Assembly (NCBI RefSeq): GCF_905404315.1
Contig: NC_066288.1
Span: 13,478,501-13,542,500 of the forward strand
Direction of reading: 5' to 3'
Length of the DNA stretch: 64,000 nt
Source: Leptidea sinapis
Lineage: Eukaryota > Arthropoda > Insecta > Lepidoptera > Pieridae
The stretch's first letter is position 1. The number at the start of each line of letters is the position of its first letter. The notes below the pieces were generated by a model that saw only the letters and a program-made list of their open reading frames with translations, had not been told where the DNA came from and made no database searches. Shown in pieces: positions 46,844-60,090 of this stretch. Both the position numbers and the translations under genes were made by a program.

Positions 46844-49664
46844 ATTTTTGTGATCATAATCTTGCACGGCGGCCATCTTGGATTTGAAAAATGATCACAA
46901 AATCGTTCTTAGCACCCTCGAAAAACTTGGATACGCTACCCATAATGTAGTTGTCATACTTTTGAGCGGCGGCCATCTTGGATTTGAAAACTGATCACAA
47001 AATCGTTCTCTGCACCCTCGAGAGCCTCGGATACGATATCCATAATCTAGTTATCATACATTTGAGCGGCGGCCATCTTGGATTTGAAAAATGATCACAA
47101 AGTCGTTCTCTGCAACCTCGAGAACCTCGGACACGATATCCATATTGCTCAAAACATAATTTTGTTCGGCTGCCATCTTGGATTAGAAAAATGATCACAA
47201 AATCATTCTTAGCGCCCTCGAGAACCTCGGATACGATACCCATAATGTAGTTATCATACTTTTGAGCGGGGGCCATCTTGGATTTCAAAAATGATCACAA
47301 AATCGTTCTCTGCAACCTCGAGAACCTCGGATACGATACATATAATGTAGTTTTCATACTTTTGAGCGGCGGCCATCTTGGATTTCAAAAATGATCACAA
47401 AATCGTTCTCAGCACCCTCGAGAACCTCGGATACGATACCCATAATGTAGTTATCATACTGTAAGCGGCGGCTATTTTCCATTTGAAAAATGATCACAAA
47501 ATCGTTCTCAGCACCCTCGAGAACCTCGGATACGATACGCAAAATCTAGTTATCATAATTTTGAGCGGCGGCCATCTCGAACTAAAAATGATCCCAAAAT
47601 TGTTTTCTGCACCCTCGAGAACCTTGGACACGATATCCATATTGCTAAAATCATAATTTTGGGCGGCGGCCATCTTGGATTTGAAAAATGATCACCAAAT
47701 CGTTCTCTGCACCCTCGAGAACCTCGGATACGATACCCAAAATCTAGTTATCATAATTTTGAGCGGCCGCCATCTTGAACTAAAAATGATCCCAAAATTG
47801 TTTTCTGCACCCTCGAGAACCTCGGACACGATATCCATATTGCTGAAAACATAATGGTTTGCGGCAGCCCTCTTGGATTTCTAAAATGATCGCAGAATTC
47901 TTCTCTGCACCCTCGAGAACCTCGGACACGATATCCATATTGCTGAAAACATAATTTTGTGCGGCGGCCATCTTGGATTAGAAAAATGATCACAAAATCG
48001 TTTTCAGCACCCTTGAGAATCTCGGATACGATTTCAATAATATAGTTATCATACTTTTGAGCGGCGGCCATCTTGTATTTCAAAAATGATCACAAAATCG
48101 TTCTGTGCACTCTCGAGAACCTCGGATAAGATACCCATATTTTTGTGATCATAATCTTGCACGGCGGCCATCTCGGATTTAAAAATGATCCCAAAATTGT
48201 TTTCTGTACTCTCGAGAACCTGGGACACGATATCAATATTGCTAAAATCATAATTTTGTGCGGCGGCCATCTTGGATTTGAAAAATGATCACCAAATCGT
48301 TCTCTGCACCCTCGAGAACCTCGGGTACGATACCCATAATCTAGTTATCATACTTTTGAGCGGCGGCCATCTTGGATTTAAAAATGATCCCAAAATTGTT
48401 TTCTGCACCCTCGAGAACCTTGGATACGATACCCATAATGTAGTTATCATAATTTTGAGCGGTGGCCATCTTGGATTTCAAAAATGATCACTAAATCGTT
48501 CTTTGCACTCTCGAGAACTTCGGATACGATACCCATATTTTTGTGATCATAATCTTGCACGGAGGCCATCTCGGATTTAAAAATGATCCCAAAATTGTTT
48601 TCTGCACCCTCGAGAACCTCGGACACGATATCCATATTGCTAAAATCATAATTTTGTGCGGCGGCCATCTTGGATTTGAAAAATGATCACTTAAGAACCT
48701 CGGATTCGATACCCATAATCTAGTTATTATACTTTTGAGCAGCGGCCATCTCGGATTTAAAAATGATCTCAAAATTGTTTTCTGCACCCTCGAGAACCTC
48801 GGACACGATATCAATATTGCTGAAAACATAATGGTTTGCGGCAGCCCTCTTGGATTTCTAAAATGATCGAAGAATTCTTCTCTGCACCCTCGAGAACCTC
48901 GGACACGATATCCATATTGCTAAAATCATAATTTTGTGCGGCGGCCGTCTTGGTTTTGAAAAATAATCACCAAATCGTTCTCTGCACCCTCGAAAACCTC
49001 GGGTAGGATATCCATGTTGCTGAAATCATAATTTTGTACGGTGGCCATCTTGGATTAGAAAAGTGATTACAAAATCGTTCTCAGCAAACTCGAGAACCTC
49101 GGACACGATATCCATATTGCTGAAAACATAATTTTGTGCGGCGGCCATCTTGGATTAGAAAAATGATCACAAAATCGTTCTCAGCACCCTCGAGAACCTC
49201 GGATACGATACCCATAATGTATTTATCATACTTTTGAGCAGCAACCATCTTGGATTAGAAAAATGATCACAAAATCGTTCTCAGCACCCTCGAGAACCTC
49301 GGATACGATACCCCTAATGTATTTATCATACTTTTGAGCGGCAGCCATCTTGGATTTGAAAAATGATCACAAAAACGTTCTCTGCACTCTCAAGAACCTC
49401 GGATACGATACCACTATTTTTGTGATCATATTCTTGTACGCGGCCATCTTGGATTTGAAAAATGATCACAAAATCGGTCTCAGCACCCTCAAAAAACTTG
49501 GATACGAAACCCATAATGTAGTTATAATAATTTTGAGCGGCGGCCATCATGGATTTAAAAATGATCCCAAAATTGTTTTCTGCACCCTCGAGAACCTCGG
49601 ATACGATACCCATATTTTTGTGATCATAATCTTGCACGGCGGCCATCTTGGATTTGAAAAATGA
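46844..49664. repeat. Copy of the 22.2-25.0 kb satellite block (offset 24,643 bp)
   Basis: The offset to 22201-25021 is constant at 24,643 bp. Shared markers include CTCGAAAAACTTGGATACGC, GAGCGGGGGCCATC, TACTGTAAGCGGCGGCTA, GGCGGCTATTTTCCATTTG and the NotI-type GAGCGGCCGCCATC. At 49664 the copy jumps to sequence equivalent to about 25,620, so roughly 600 bp (six monomers) present near 25.0-25.6 kb are absent here. They reappear at 51.44 kb. Confidence 0.75.
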
Positions 49665-51950
49665 TCACAAAGTCGTTCTCTGCAACCTCGAGAACCTCGG
49701 ACTCGATATCCATATTGCTCAAAACATAATTTTGTTCGGCTGCCATCTTGGATTAGAAAAATGATCACAAAATCATTCTTAGCGCCCTCGAGAACCTCGG
49801 ATACGATACCCATATTTTTGTGATCATAATCTTGCACGGCGGCCATCTCGGATTTAAAAATGATCCCAAAATTGTTTTCTGCACCCTCGAGATCCTCGGA
49901 TACGATACCCATATTTTTGTGATCATAATCTTGCACGGCGGCCATCTTGGATTTGAAAAATGATCATAAAATCGTTCTCAGCACCCTCGAAATCTCGGAT
50001 ACGATACCAATAATGTAGTTATCATACTTTTGAGCGGCGTCCATCTTGGATTTGAAAACTGATCACAAAATCGTTCTCTGCACCTTCGAGAACCTCGGAT
50101 ACGATACCCATAATCTAGTGATCATACTTTTGAGCGGCAGCCATCTCTTATTTAAAAATGATCCCAAAATTGTTTTCTGCACCCTCGAGAACCTCGGACA
50201 CGATATCCATAATGTAGTTATCATAATTTTGAGCGGCGGCCATCTTGGATTTCAAAAATGATCACTAAATCGTTCTTTGCACTCTCGAGAACTTCGGATA
50301 CGATACCCATATTTTTGTGATCATAATCTTGCACGGAGGCCATCTCGGATTTAAAAATGATCCCAAAATTGTTTTCTGCACCCTCGAGAACCTCGGACAC
50401 GATATCCATATTGCTAAAATCATAATTTTGTGCGGCGGCCATCTTGGATTTGAAAAATGATCACTTAAGAACCTCGGATTCGATACCCATAATCTAGTTA
50501 TTATACTTTTGAGCGGCGGCCATCTCGGATTTAAAAATGATCTCAAAATTGTTTACTGCACCCTCGAGAACCTCGGACACGATATCAATATTGCTGAAAA
50601 CATAATGGTTTGCGGCAGCCCTCTTGGATTTCTAAAATGATCGAAGAATTTTTCTCTGCACCCTCGAGAACCTCGGACACGATATCCATATTGCTAAAAT
50701 CATAATTTTGTGCGGCGGCCGTCTTGGTTTTGAAAAATAATCACCAAATCGTTCTCTGCACCCTCGAGAACCTCGGGTAGGATATCCATGTTGCTGAAAT
50801 CATAATTTTGTACGGTGGCCATCTTGGATTAGAAAAGTGATTACAAAATCGTTCTCAGCAAACTCGAGAACCTCGGACACGATATCCATATTGCTGAAAA
50901 CATAATTTTGTGCGGCGGCCATCTTGGATTAGAAAAATGATCACAAAATCGTTCTCAGCACCCTCGAGAACCTCGGATACGATACCCATAATGTATTTAT
51001 CATACTTTTGAGCAGCAACCATCTTGGATTAGAAAAATGATCACAAAATCGTTCTCAGCACCCTCGAGAACCTCGGATACGATACCCCTAATGTATTTAT
51101 CATACTTTTGAGCGGCAGCCATCTTGGATTTGAAAAATGATCACAAAAACGTTCTCTGCACTCTCAAGAACCTCGGATACGATACCAATATTTTTGTGAT
51201 CATATTCTTGTACGCGGCCATCTTGGATTTGAAAAATGATCACAAAATCGGTCTCAGCACCCTCAAAAAACTTGGATACGATACCCATAATGTAGTTATA
51301 ATAATTTTGAGCGGCGGCCATCATGGATTTAAAAATGATCCCAAAATTGTTTTCTGCACCCTCGAGAACCTCGGATACGATACCCATATTTTTGTGATCA
51401 TAATCTTGCACGGCGGCCATCTTGGATTTGAAAAATGATCACAAAATCGTTCTTAGCACCCTCGAAAAACTTGGATACGCTACCCATAATGTAGTTGTCA
51501 TACTTTTGAGCGGCGGCCATCTTGGATTTGAAAACTGATCACAAAATCGTTCTCTGCACCCTCGAGAGCCTCGGATACGATATCCATATTGCTCAAAACA
51601 TAATTTTGTTCGGCTGCCATCTTGGATTAGAAAAATGATCACAAAATCATTCTTAGCGCCCTCGAGAACCTCGGATACGATACCCATATTTTTGTGATCA
51701 TAATCTTGCACGGCGGCCATCTCGGATTTAAAAATGATCCGAAAATTGTTTTCTGCACCCTCGAGATCCTCGGATACGATACCCATATTTTTGTGATCAT
51801 AATCTTGCACGGCGGCCATCTTGGATTTGAAAAATGATCATAAAATCGTTCTCAGCACCCTCGAAATCTCGGATACGATACCAATAATGTAGTTATCATA
51901 CTTTTGAGCGGCGGCCATCTTGGATTTGAAAAATGATCACAAAATCGTTC
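48400..51950. repeat. 1,774-bp offset tandem duplication
   Basis: The sequence at 48447-49664 recurs at 50221-51438 with a constant 1,774-bp offset. It includes the 80-bp truncated monomer (48691 and 50464), the GGGTAGGATATCCATG monomer and the CTTGTACGCGGCCATC monomer. The first copy carries private changes, such as ACCACTATTTTTG at 49411 and GATACGAAACCC at 49502. The second copy continues into a block equivalent to 25.0-27.6 kb. Confidence 0.72.
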
Positions 51951-52199
51951 TTAGCACCCTCGAAAAACTTGGATACGCTACCCATAATGTAGTTATCATA
52001 CATTTGAGCGGCGGCCATCTTGGATTTGAAAAATGATCACAAAGTCGTTCTCTGCAACCTCGAGAACCTCGGACTCGATATCCATATTGCTCAAAACATA
52101 ATTTTGTTCGGCTGCCATCTTGGATTAGAAAAATGATCACAAAATCATTCTTAGCGCCCTCGAGAACCTCGGATACGATACCCATATTTTTGTGATCAT

Positions 52200-54200
52200 A
52201 ATCTTGCACGGCGGCCATCTCGGATTTAAAAATTATCCCAAAATTGTTTTCTGCACCCTCGAGATCCTCGGATACGATACCCATATTTTTGTGATCATAA
52301 TCTTGCACGGCGGCCATCTTGCATTTGAAAATTGATCATAAAATCGTTCTCAGCACCCTCGAAATCTCGGATACGATACCAATAATGTAGTTATCATACT
52401 TTTGTTGAGCGGCGTCCATCTTGGATTTGAAAACTGATCACATAATCGTTCTCTGCACCTTCGAGAACCTCGGATACGATACCCATAATCTAGTGATCAT
52501 ACTTTTGAGCGGCAGCCATCTCTTATTTAAAAATGATCCCAAAATTGTTTTCTGCACCCTCGAGAACCTCGGACACGATATCCATATTGCTCAAAACATA
52601 ATTTTGTTCGGCTGCCATCTTGGATTAGAAAAATGATCACAAAATCATTCTTAGCGCCCTCGAGAACCTCGGATACGATACCCATAATGTAGTTATCATA
52701 CTTTTGAGCGGGGGCCATCTTGGATTTCAAAAATGATCACAAAATCGTACTCAGCACCCTCGAGAACCTCGGATACGATACCCATAATATAGTTATCATA
52801 CTTTCAAGCGGCGGCTATTTTCGATTTGAAAAATGATCACAAAATCGTTCTCTGCACACTCGAGAACCTCGGATACGATACCCATATTTTTGTGATCATA
52901 ATGTTGCACGGCGGCCATCTCGGATTTAAAAATTATCCCAAAATTGTTTTCTGCACCCCGAGATCCTCGGATACGATACCCATATTTTTGTGATCATAAT
53001 CTTGCACGGCGGCCATCTTGGATTTGAAAAATGATCATAAAATCGTTCTCAGCACCCTCGAAATCTCGGATATGATAAACAATAATGTAGTTATCATACT
53101 TTTGAGCGGCGGCCATCTTGGATTTGAAACTGATCACAAAATCGTTCTCTGCACCTTCGAGAACCTCGGATACGATCCCCATAATCTAGTTATCATACTT
53201 TTGAGCGGCGGCCATCTCGGATTTAAAAATGATCCCAAAATTGCTTTCTGCACCCTCGTGAACCTCGGACACGATATCCATATTGCTGAAAACATAATGG
53301 TTTGCGGCAGCCCCCTTGGATTTCTAAAATGATCGCAGAATTCTTCTCTGCACCCTCGAGAACCTCGGACACGATATCCATATTGCTGAAAACATAATTT
53401 TGTGCGGCGGCCATCTTGGAATAGAAAAATGATCACAAAATCGTTCTCAGCACCCTCGAGAACCTCGGATACGATACCCATAATGTATTTATCATACTTT
53501 TGAGCGGCGGTCATCTTGGATTTGAAAAATGATCACAAAATCGTTCTCTGCACTCTCAAGAACCATGGATACGATACCCATATTTTTGTGATCATAATAT
53601 TGCACGGCAGCCCTCTTGGATATGAAAAATGATCACAAAATCATTCTCAGCACCCTCGAGAACCTTGAATACGATACCCATAATGTAGTTATCATAATTT
53701 TTAGCGGCGGCCATCTTGGATTTAAAAATGATCCCAAAATAGTTTTCTGCAACCTCGAGAACCTCGGATACGATACCCATATTTTTGTGTTCATAATCTT
53801 GCACGGCGGCCCTATTGGATTTGAAAAATGATCACAAAATCGTTCTCAGCACCCTCGAGAACCTCGGATACGATACCCATAATGTAGTTATAATAATTTT
53901 GAGCGGCAGCCATCTTGGATTTAAAAATGATACCAAAATTGTTTTCTGCACCCTCGAGAATCTCGAATACGATACCCATAATCTTGTGATCATACATTTG
54001 AGCGGCAGCCATCTCGGATTTAAAAATAATCCCAAAATTGTTTTCTGCACCCTCGAGATCCTCTGATACGATACCCATATTTTTGTGATCATAAACTTGC
54101 ACGGCGGCCATCTTGGATTTGAAAAATGATCATAAAATCGTTCTCAGCACACTCGAAATCTCAGATACATACCCATAATGTAGTTATCATACTTTTGAAC
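52200..54200. repeat. Fourth relative of the 1,992-bp unit
   Basis: It matches 25.7-27.7 kb at an offset of 26,516 bp, with the same TTGTTGAGCGGCGTCC, CACCCCGAGATCC and CTCAGATACATACCC signatures. It keeps GATACGATACCC near 53960 where the other three copies read ATACAGTACCC, and it has CACCCTCGTGAACC near 53255. It is therefore the most distinct of the four and probably closer to the ancestral state at some sites. Confidence 0.72.
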
Positions 54201-55999
54201 GGCGGCCATCTTGGATTTGAAAACTGATCACAAAATCGTTCTCTGCATCCTCGAGAACCTCGGATACGATACCCATAATCTAGTTATCATACTTTTGAGC
54301 GGCTGCCATCTTGAATTTGAAAAATGATCACAAAATCAATCTCTGCACCCTCGAGAACCTAGGAAACGATACCCATAATCTAGTGATCATACATTTGAGC
54401 GGCGGCCATCTCGGATTTAAAAATGATCCCAAAATTGTTTTCTGCACCCTCGAGAACCTCGGACACGGTATCCATATTGCTGAAAACATAATTTTGTGCG
54501 GCGGCCATCTTGGATTTGAAAACTGATCACAAAATCGTTCTCTGCACCCTCGAGAACCTCGGATACGATACCCATAATCTAGTTATCATACTTTTGAACA
54601 GCGGCCATCTTGGATTAGAAAACTGATCACTAAATCGTTCTCTGCACCCTCGAGAACCTAGGAAACGATACCCATAATCTAGTGATCATACATTTGAGCG
54701 GCGGCCATCTTGGATTTAAAAATGATCCCAAAATAGTTTTCTGCAACCTCGAGAACCTCGGATACGATACCCATATTGTTGTGATTATAATCTTGCACGG
54801 CGGCCATCTTGGATTTGAAAAATGATCACAAAATCGTTCTCTGCATCCTCGAGAACCTCGGATACGATACCCATAATCTAGTTATCATACTTTTGAGCGG
54901 CGGCCATCTTGGATTTGAAAAATGATCACAAAATCGTTCTCAGCACCCTCGAAAAACTCGGATACGATACCCATAATGTAGTTATCATACTTTTGAGCGG
55001 CGGCCATCTCGGATTTTTAAAATGATCCCAAAATTGTTTTCTGCACCCTCGAGAACCTCGGACACGATATCCATATTGCTCAAAACATACTTTTGAGCAG
55101 CGGCCATCTTGGATTTGAAAACTGATCACAAAATCGTTCTCTGCACCCTCGAGAACCTCGGATACGATACCCATAATCTAGTTATCATACTTTTGAACAG
55201 CGGCCACCTTGGATTTGAAAACTGATCACAAAATCGTTCACTGCACCCTCGAGAACCTAGGAAACGATACCCATAATCTAGTGATCATACATTTGAGCGG
55301 CGGCCATCTCGGATTTAAAAATGATCCCAAAATTGTTTTCTGCACCCTCGAGAACCTCGGACACGGTATCCATATTGCTGAAAACATAATTTTGTGCGGC
55401 GGCCATCTTGGATTTGAAAACTGATCACAAAATCGTTCTCTGCACCCTCGAGAACCTCGGATACGATACCCATAATCTAGTTATCATACTTTTGAACAGC
55501 GGCCATCTTGGATTAGAAAACTGATCACAAAATCGTTCTCTGCACCCTCGAAATCTCAGTTACATACCCATAATGTAGTTATCATACTTTTGAGCGGCGG
55601 CCATCTTGGATTTGAAAACTGATCACGAAATCGTTCTCTGCATCCTCGAGAACCTCGGATACGATACCCATAATCTAGTTATCATACTTTTGAGCGGCGG
55701 CCATCTTGGATTTGAAAAATGATCACAAAATCGTTCTCTGCAACTTCGAGAACCTCTGATACGATAACCATAATGTTGTTATCATAATTTTGAGCGGCGG
55801 CCATCTCGGATTTTTAAAATGATACCAAAATTGTTTTCTGCACCCTCGAGAACCTCGGACACGATATCCATATTGCTCAAAACATACTTTTGAGCAGCGG
55901 CCATCTTGAATATGAAAACTGATCACAAAATCGTTCTCTGCACCCTCGAGAACCTCGGATACGATACCCATAATCTAGTTATCATACTTTTGAACAGCG

Positions 56000-57053
56000 G
56001 CCATCTTGGATTTGAAAACTGATCACAAAATCGTTCTCTGCACTCTCAACAACCTCGGATACGATACCCCAATTTTTGTGATGATAATCTTGCACGGCGG
56101 CCATCTAGGATTTGAAAAATGATCCCAAAATGGTTTTCTGCACCCTCGAAAAACTCAGATACGATACCCATAATCTAGTTATCATACTTTTGAGCGGCGG
56201 CCATCTCGGATTTGAAAAATGATCACAAATTCGTTCTCTGCAACCTCGAGAATCTCTGATGAGATACCCATAATGTTGTTATCATAATTTTGAGCGGCGG
56301 CCATCTCGGATTTAAAAATGATCCCAAAATTGTTCTCTGCACCCTCGAGAACCTCGGACACGATATCCATATTGCTGAAAATATAATTTTGTGCGGCTGC
56401 CATCTTGGTAGTTATCATACTTTTGATCGGCGGCCATGTTGGATTTCAAAACTGATCACAAAATCGTTCCCAGCACCCTCGAGAACCTCGGATACGATAC
56501 CCATAATATAAATATCATACTTTTAAGCAGCGGCTAATTTCGATTTGAAAAATGATCACAAAATCGTTCTCTGCATACTCGAGAACCTCGGATACGATAC
56601 CCATAATGTAGTTATAATAATATTGAGCGGCGGCCATCTTGTATTTCAAAAATGATCACAAAATCGTTCTGTGCACTCTCGAGAACCTCGGATAAGATAC
56701 CCATATTTTTGTGATCATAATCTTGCACGGCGGCCATCTCGGATTTAAAAATGATCCCAAAATTGTTTTCTGTACTCTCGAGAACCTGGGACACGATATC
56801 CATATTGCTAAAATCATAATTTTGTGCGGCGGCCATCTTGGATTTGAAAAATGATCACCAAATCGTTCTCTGCACCCTCGAGAACCTCGGGTACGATACC
56901 CATAATCTAGTTATCATACTTTTGAGCGGCGGCCATCTTGGATTTAAAAATGATCCCAAAATTGTTTTCTGCACCCTCGAGAACCTCGGATACGATACCC
57001 ATAATGTAGTTATCATAATTTTGAGCGGCGGCCATCTTGGATTTCAAAAATGA
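56000..57053. repeat. Satellite segment related to 14.0-14.9 kb
   Basis: From about 56182 to 57050 the order of unusual monomers matches 14046-14917 at an offset of 42,136 bp. The shared monomers are GATGAGATACCC, GGTAGTTATCATACTT, CTAATTTCGATTTG, ATAATAATATTGAGCGG and CTGGGACACGATATCC. Scattered substitutions separate the copies, unlike the near-identical pair at 9.5-17.9 kb. It shows that left-hand block types recur at the far right of the window. Confidence 0.7.
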
Positions 57054-57240
57054 TCACTTAATCGTTCTTTGCACTCTCGAGAACTTCGGATACGATACCC
57101 ATATTTTTGTGATCATAATCTTGCACGGAGGCCATCTCGGATTTAAAAATGATCCCAAAATTGTTTTCTGCACCCTCGAGAACCTCGGACACGATATCCA
57201 TATTGCTAAAATCATAATTTTGTGCGGCGGCCATCTTGGA

Positions 57241-57600
57241 TTTGAAAAATGATCACTTAAGAACCTCGGATTCGATACCCATAATCTAGTTATTATACTT
57301 TTGAGCGGCGGCCATTTCGGATTTAAAAATGATCTCAAATTTGTTTTCTGCACCCTCGAGAACCTCGGACACGATATCCATATTGCTAAAATCATAATTT
57401 TGTGCGGCGGCCATCTTGGATTTGAAAAATGATCACTTAAGAACCTCGGATTCGATACCCATAATCTAGTTATTATACTTTTGAGCGGCGGCCATTTCGG
57501 ATTTAAAAATGATCTCAAATTTGTTTTCTGCAACCTCGAAAACCTCGGACACGATATCCATATTGCTCAAAACATAATTTTGTTCGGCTGCCATCTTAGA
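57241..57600. repeat. 180-bp local duplication of a full plus a truncated monomer
   Basis: The segment starting TTTGAAAAATGATCACTTAAG at 57241 is repeated at 57421 with a 180-bp period: an 80-bp truncated monomer followed by a 100-bp monomer carrying GGCCATTTCGG and CTCAAATTTGTTTTC. The second copy ends in CAACCTCGAAAACC instead of CACCCTCGAGAACC. This is the smallest clear higher-order unit in the window. Confidence 0.8.
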
Positions 57601-60090
57601 TTAGAAAAATGATCACATAATCATTCTTAGCGCCCTCGAGAACCTCGGATACGATACCCATAATGTAGTTATCATACTTTTGGGCGGGGGCCATCTTGGA
57701 TTTCAAAAATGATCACAAAATCGTACTCAGCGCCCTTGAGAACCTCGGATACGATACCCATAATGTAGTTATCATACTTTTAAGCGGCGGCTATTTTCGA
57801 TTTGAAAAATGATCACAAATCGTTCTCTCCACACTCGAGAACCTCGGATACGATACCCATATTTTTGTGATCATAATCTTGCACGGCGGCCATCTCGGAT
57901 TTAAAAATGATCCCAAAATTGTTTTCTGCACCCTCGAGATCCTCGGATACGATACCCATATTTTTGTGATCATAATCTTGCACGGCGGCCATCTTGGATT
58001 TGAAAAATTATCATAAAATCGTTCTCAGCACCCTCGAAATCTCGGATACGATACCCATAATGTAGTTATCATACTTTTGAGCGGCGTCCATCTTGGATTT
58101 GAAAACTGATTACAAAATCGTTCTCTGCACCTTCGAGAACCTCGGATACGATACCCATAATCTAGTTATCATACTTTTGAGCGGCGGCCATCTCGGATTT
58201 ATAAATGATCCCAAAATTGTTTTCTGCACCCTCGAGAACCTCGGACACGATATCCATATTGCTGAAAACATAATGGTTTGCGGCAGCCCCCTTGGATTTC
58301 TAAAATGATCGCAGAAATCTTCTCTGCACCCTCGAGAACCTCGGACACGATATCCATATTGCTGAAAACATAATTTTATGCGGCGGCCATCTTGGATTAG
58401 AAAAATGATCACAAATTCGTTCTCAGCACCCTCGAGAACCTCGGATACGATACCCATAATGTATTTATCATACTTTTGAGCGGCGGCCATCTTGGATTTG
58501 AAAAATGATCACAAAATTGTTCCCTGCACACTCAAGAACCTCGGATACGATACCCAAATTTTTGTGTTCATAATCTTGCACGGCGGCCCTATTGGATTTG
58601 AAAAATGATCACAAAATCGTTCTCAGCACCCTCGAGAACCTCGGATACGATACCCATAATGTAGTTATAATAATTTTGAGCGGCAGCCATCTCGGATTTA
58701 AAAATGATACCAAAATTGTTTTCTGCACCCTCGAGAATCTCGAATACGATACCCATAATCTTGTGATCATACATTTGAGCGGCAGCCATCTCGGATTTAA
58801 AAATGATCCCAAAATTGTTTTCTGCACCCTCGAGATCCTCGGATACGATACCCATATTTTTGTGATCATAAACTTACACGGCGGCCATCTTGGATTTGAA
58901 AAATGATCATAAAATCGTTCTCAGCATACTCGAAATCTCGGATACGATACCCATATTCTAGTTATCATACTTTTGAACGGCGGCCATCTTGGATTTGAAA
59001 ACTGATCACAAAATCGTACTCTGCACCCTCGAGAGCCTAGGAAACGATACCCATAATCTAGTGATCATTTATTTGAGCGGCGGCCATCTAAGATTTAAAA
59101 ATTATCCCAAAATTGTTTTCTGCACCCTCGAGAACCTCGGACACGATATCCATATTGCTGAAAACATAATTTTGTGCGGCGGCCATTTTGGATTAGAAAA
59201 ATGATCACAAAATCGTTCTCAGCACCCTCGAGAACCTCGGATACGATACCCATAATGAATTTATCATACTTTTGAGCAGCGGCCATCTTGGATTTAAAAA
59301 TGATCACAAAATTGTTTTCTGCACCCTCGAGAACCTCGGACACGATATCCGTATTGCTGAAAACGTAATGGTTTGCGGCACCCCTATTGGATTTCTAAAA
59401 TGATCGCAGAATTTTTCTGTGCACCCTCGAGAACCTCGGACACGATATCCATATTGCTGAAAACATAATTTTGTGCGGCGGCCATCTTGGATTAGAAAAA
59501 TGATCACAAAATCGTTCTCAGCACCCTTGAGAACCTCGGATACGATACCCATAATCTAGTGATCATACTTTTGAGCGGCGGCCATCTCGTATTTAAAAAT
59601 GATCCCAAAATTGTTTTCTGCAACCTCGAAAACCTCGGACACGATATCCATATTGCTCAAAACATAATTTTGTTCGGCTGCCATCTTAGATTAGAAAAAT
59701 GATCACATAATCATTCTTAGCGCCCTCGAGAACCTCGGATACGATACCCATAATGTAGTTATCATACTTTTGGGCGGGGGCCATCTTGGATTTCAAAAAT
59801 GATCACAAAATCGTACTCAGCGCCCTTGAGAACCTCGGATACGATACCCATAATGTAGTTATCATACTTTTAAGCGGCGGCTATTTTCGATTTGAAAAAT
59901 GATCACAAATCGTTCTCTCCACACTCGAGAACCTCGGATACGATACCCATATTTTTGTGATCATAATCTTGCACGGCGGCCATCTCGGATTTAAAAATGA
60001 TCCCAAAATTGTTTTCTGCACCCTCGAGATCCTCGGATACGATACCCAAATTTTTGTGTTCATAATCTTGCACGGCGGCCCTATTGGATT
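57530..60090. repeat. 2,090-bp offset duplication
   Basis: About 57530-58000 recurs at about 59620-60090 with a 2,090-bp offset. It starts at TTGTTTTCTGCAACCTCGAA and shares TGCCATCTTAGATTAG, TTTTGGGCGGGGGCC, CGTACTCAGCGCCCTTG and the one-base-short GATCACAAATCGTTCTCTCC. In between (58.1-59.6 kb) are monomers related to 60.7-61.2 kb. Homology stops near 60050, where this copy reads CCCAAATTTTTGTGTTCATA. Confidence 0.75.
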
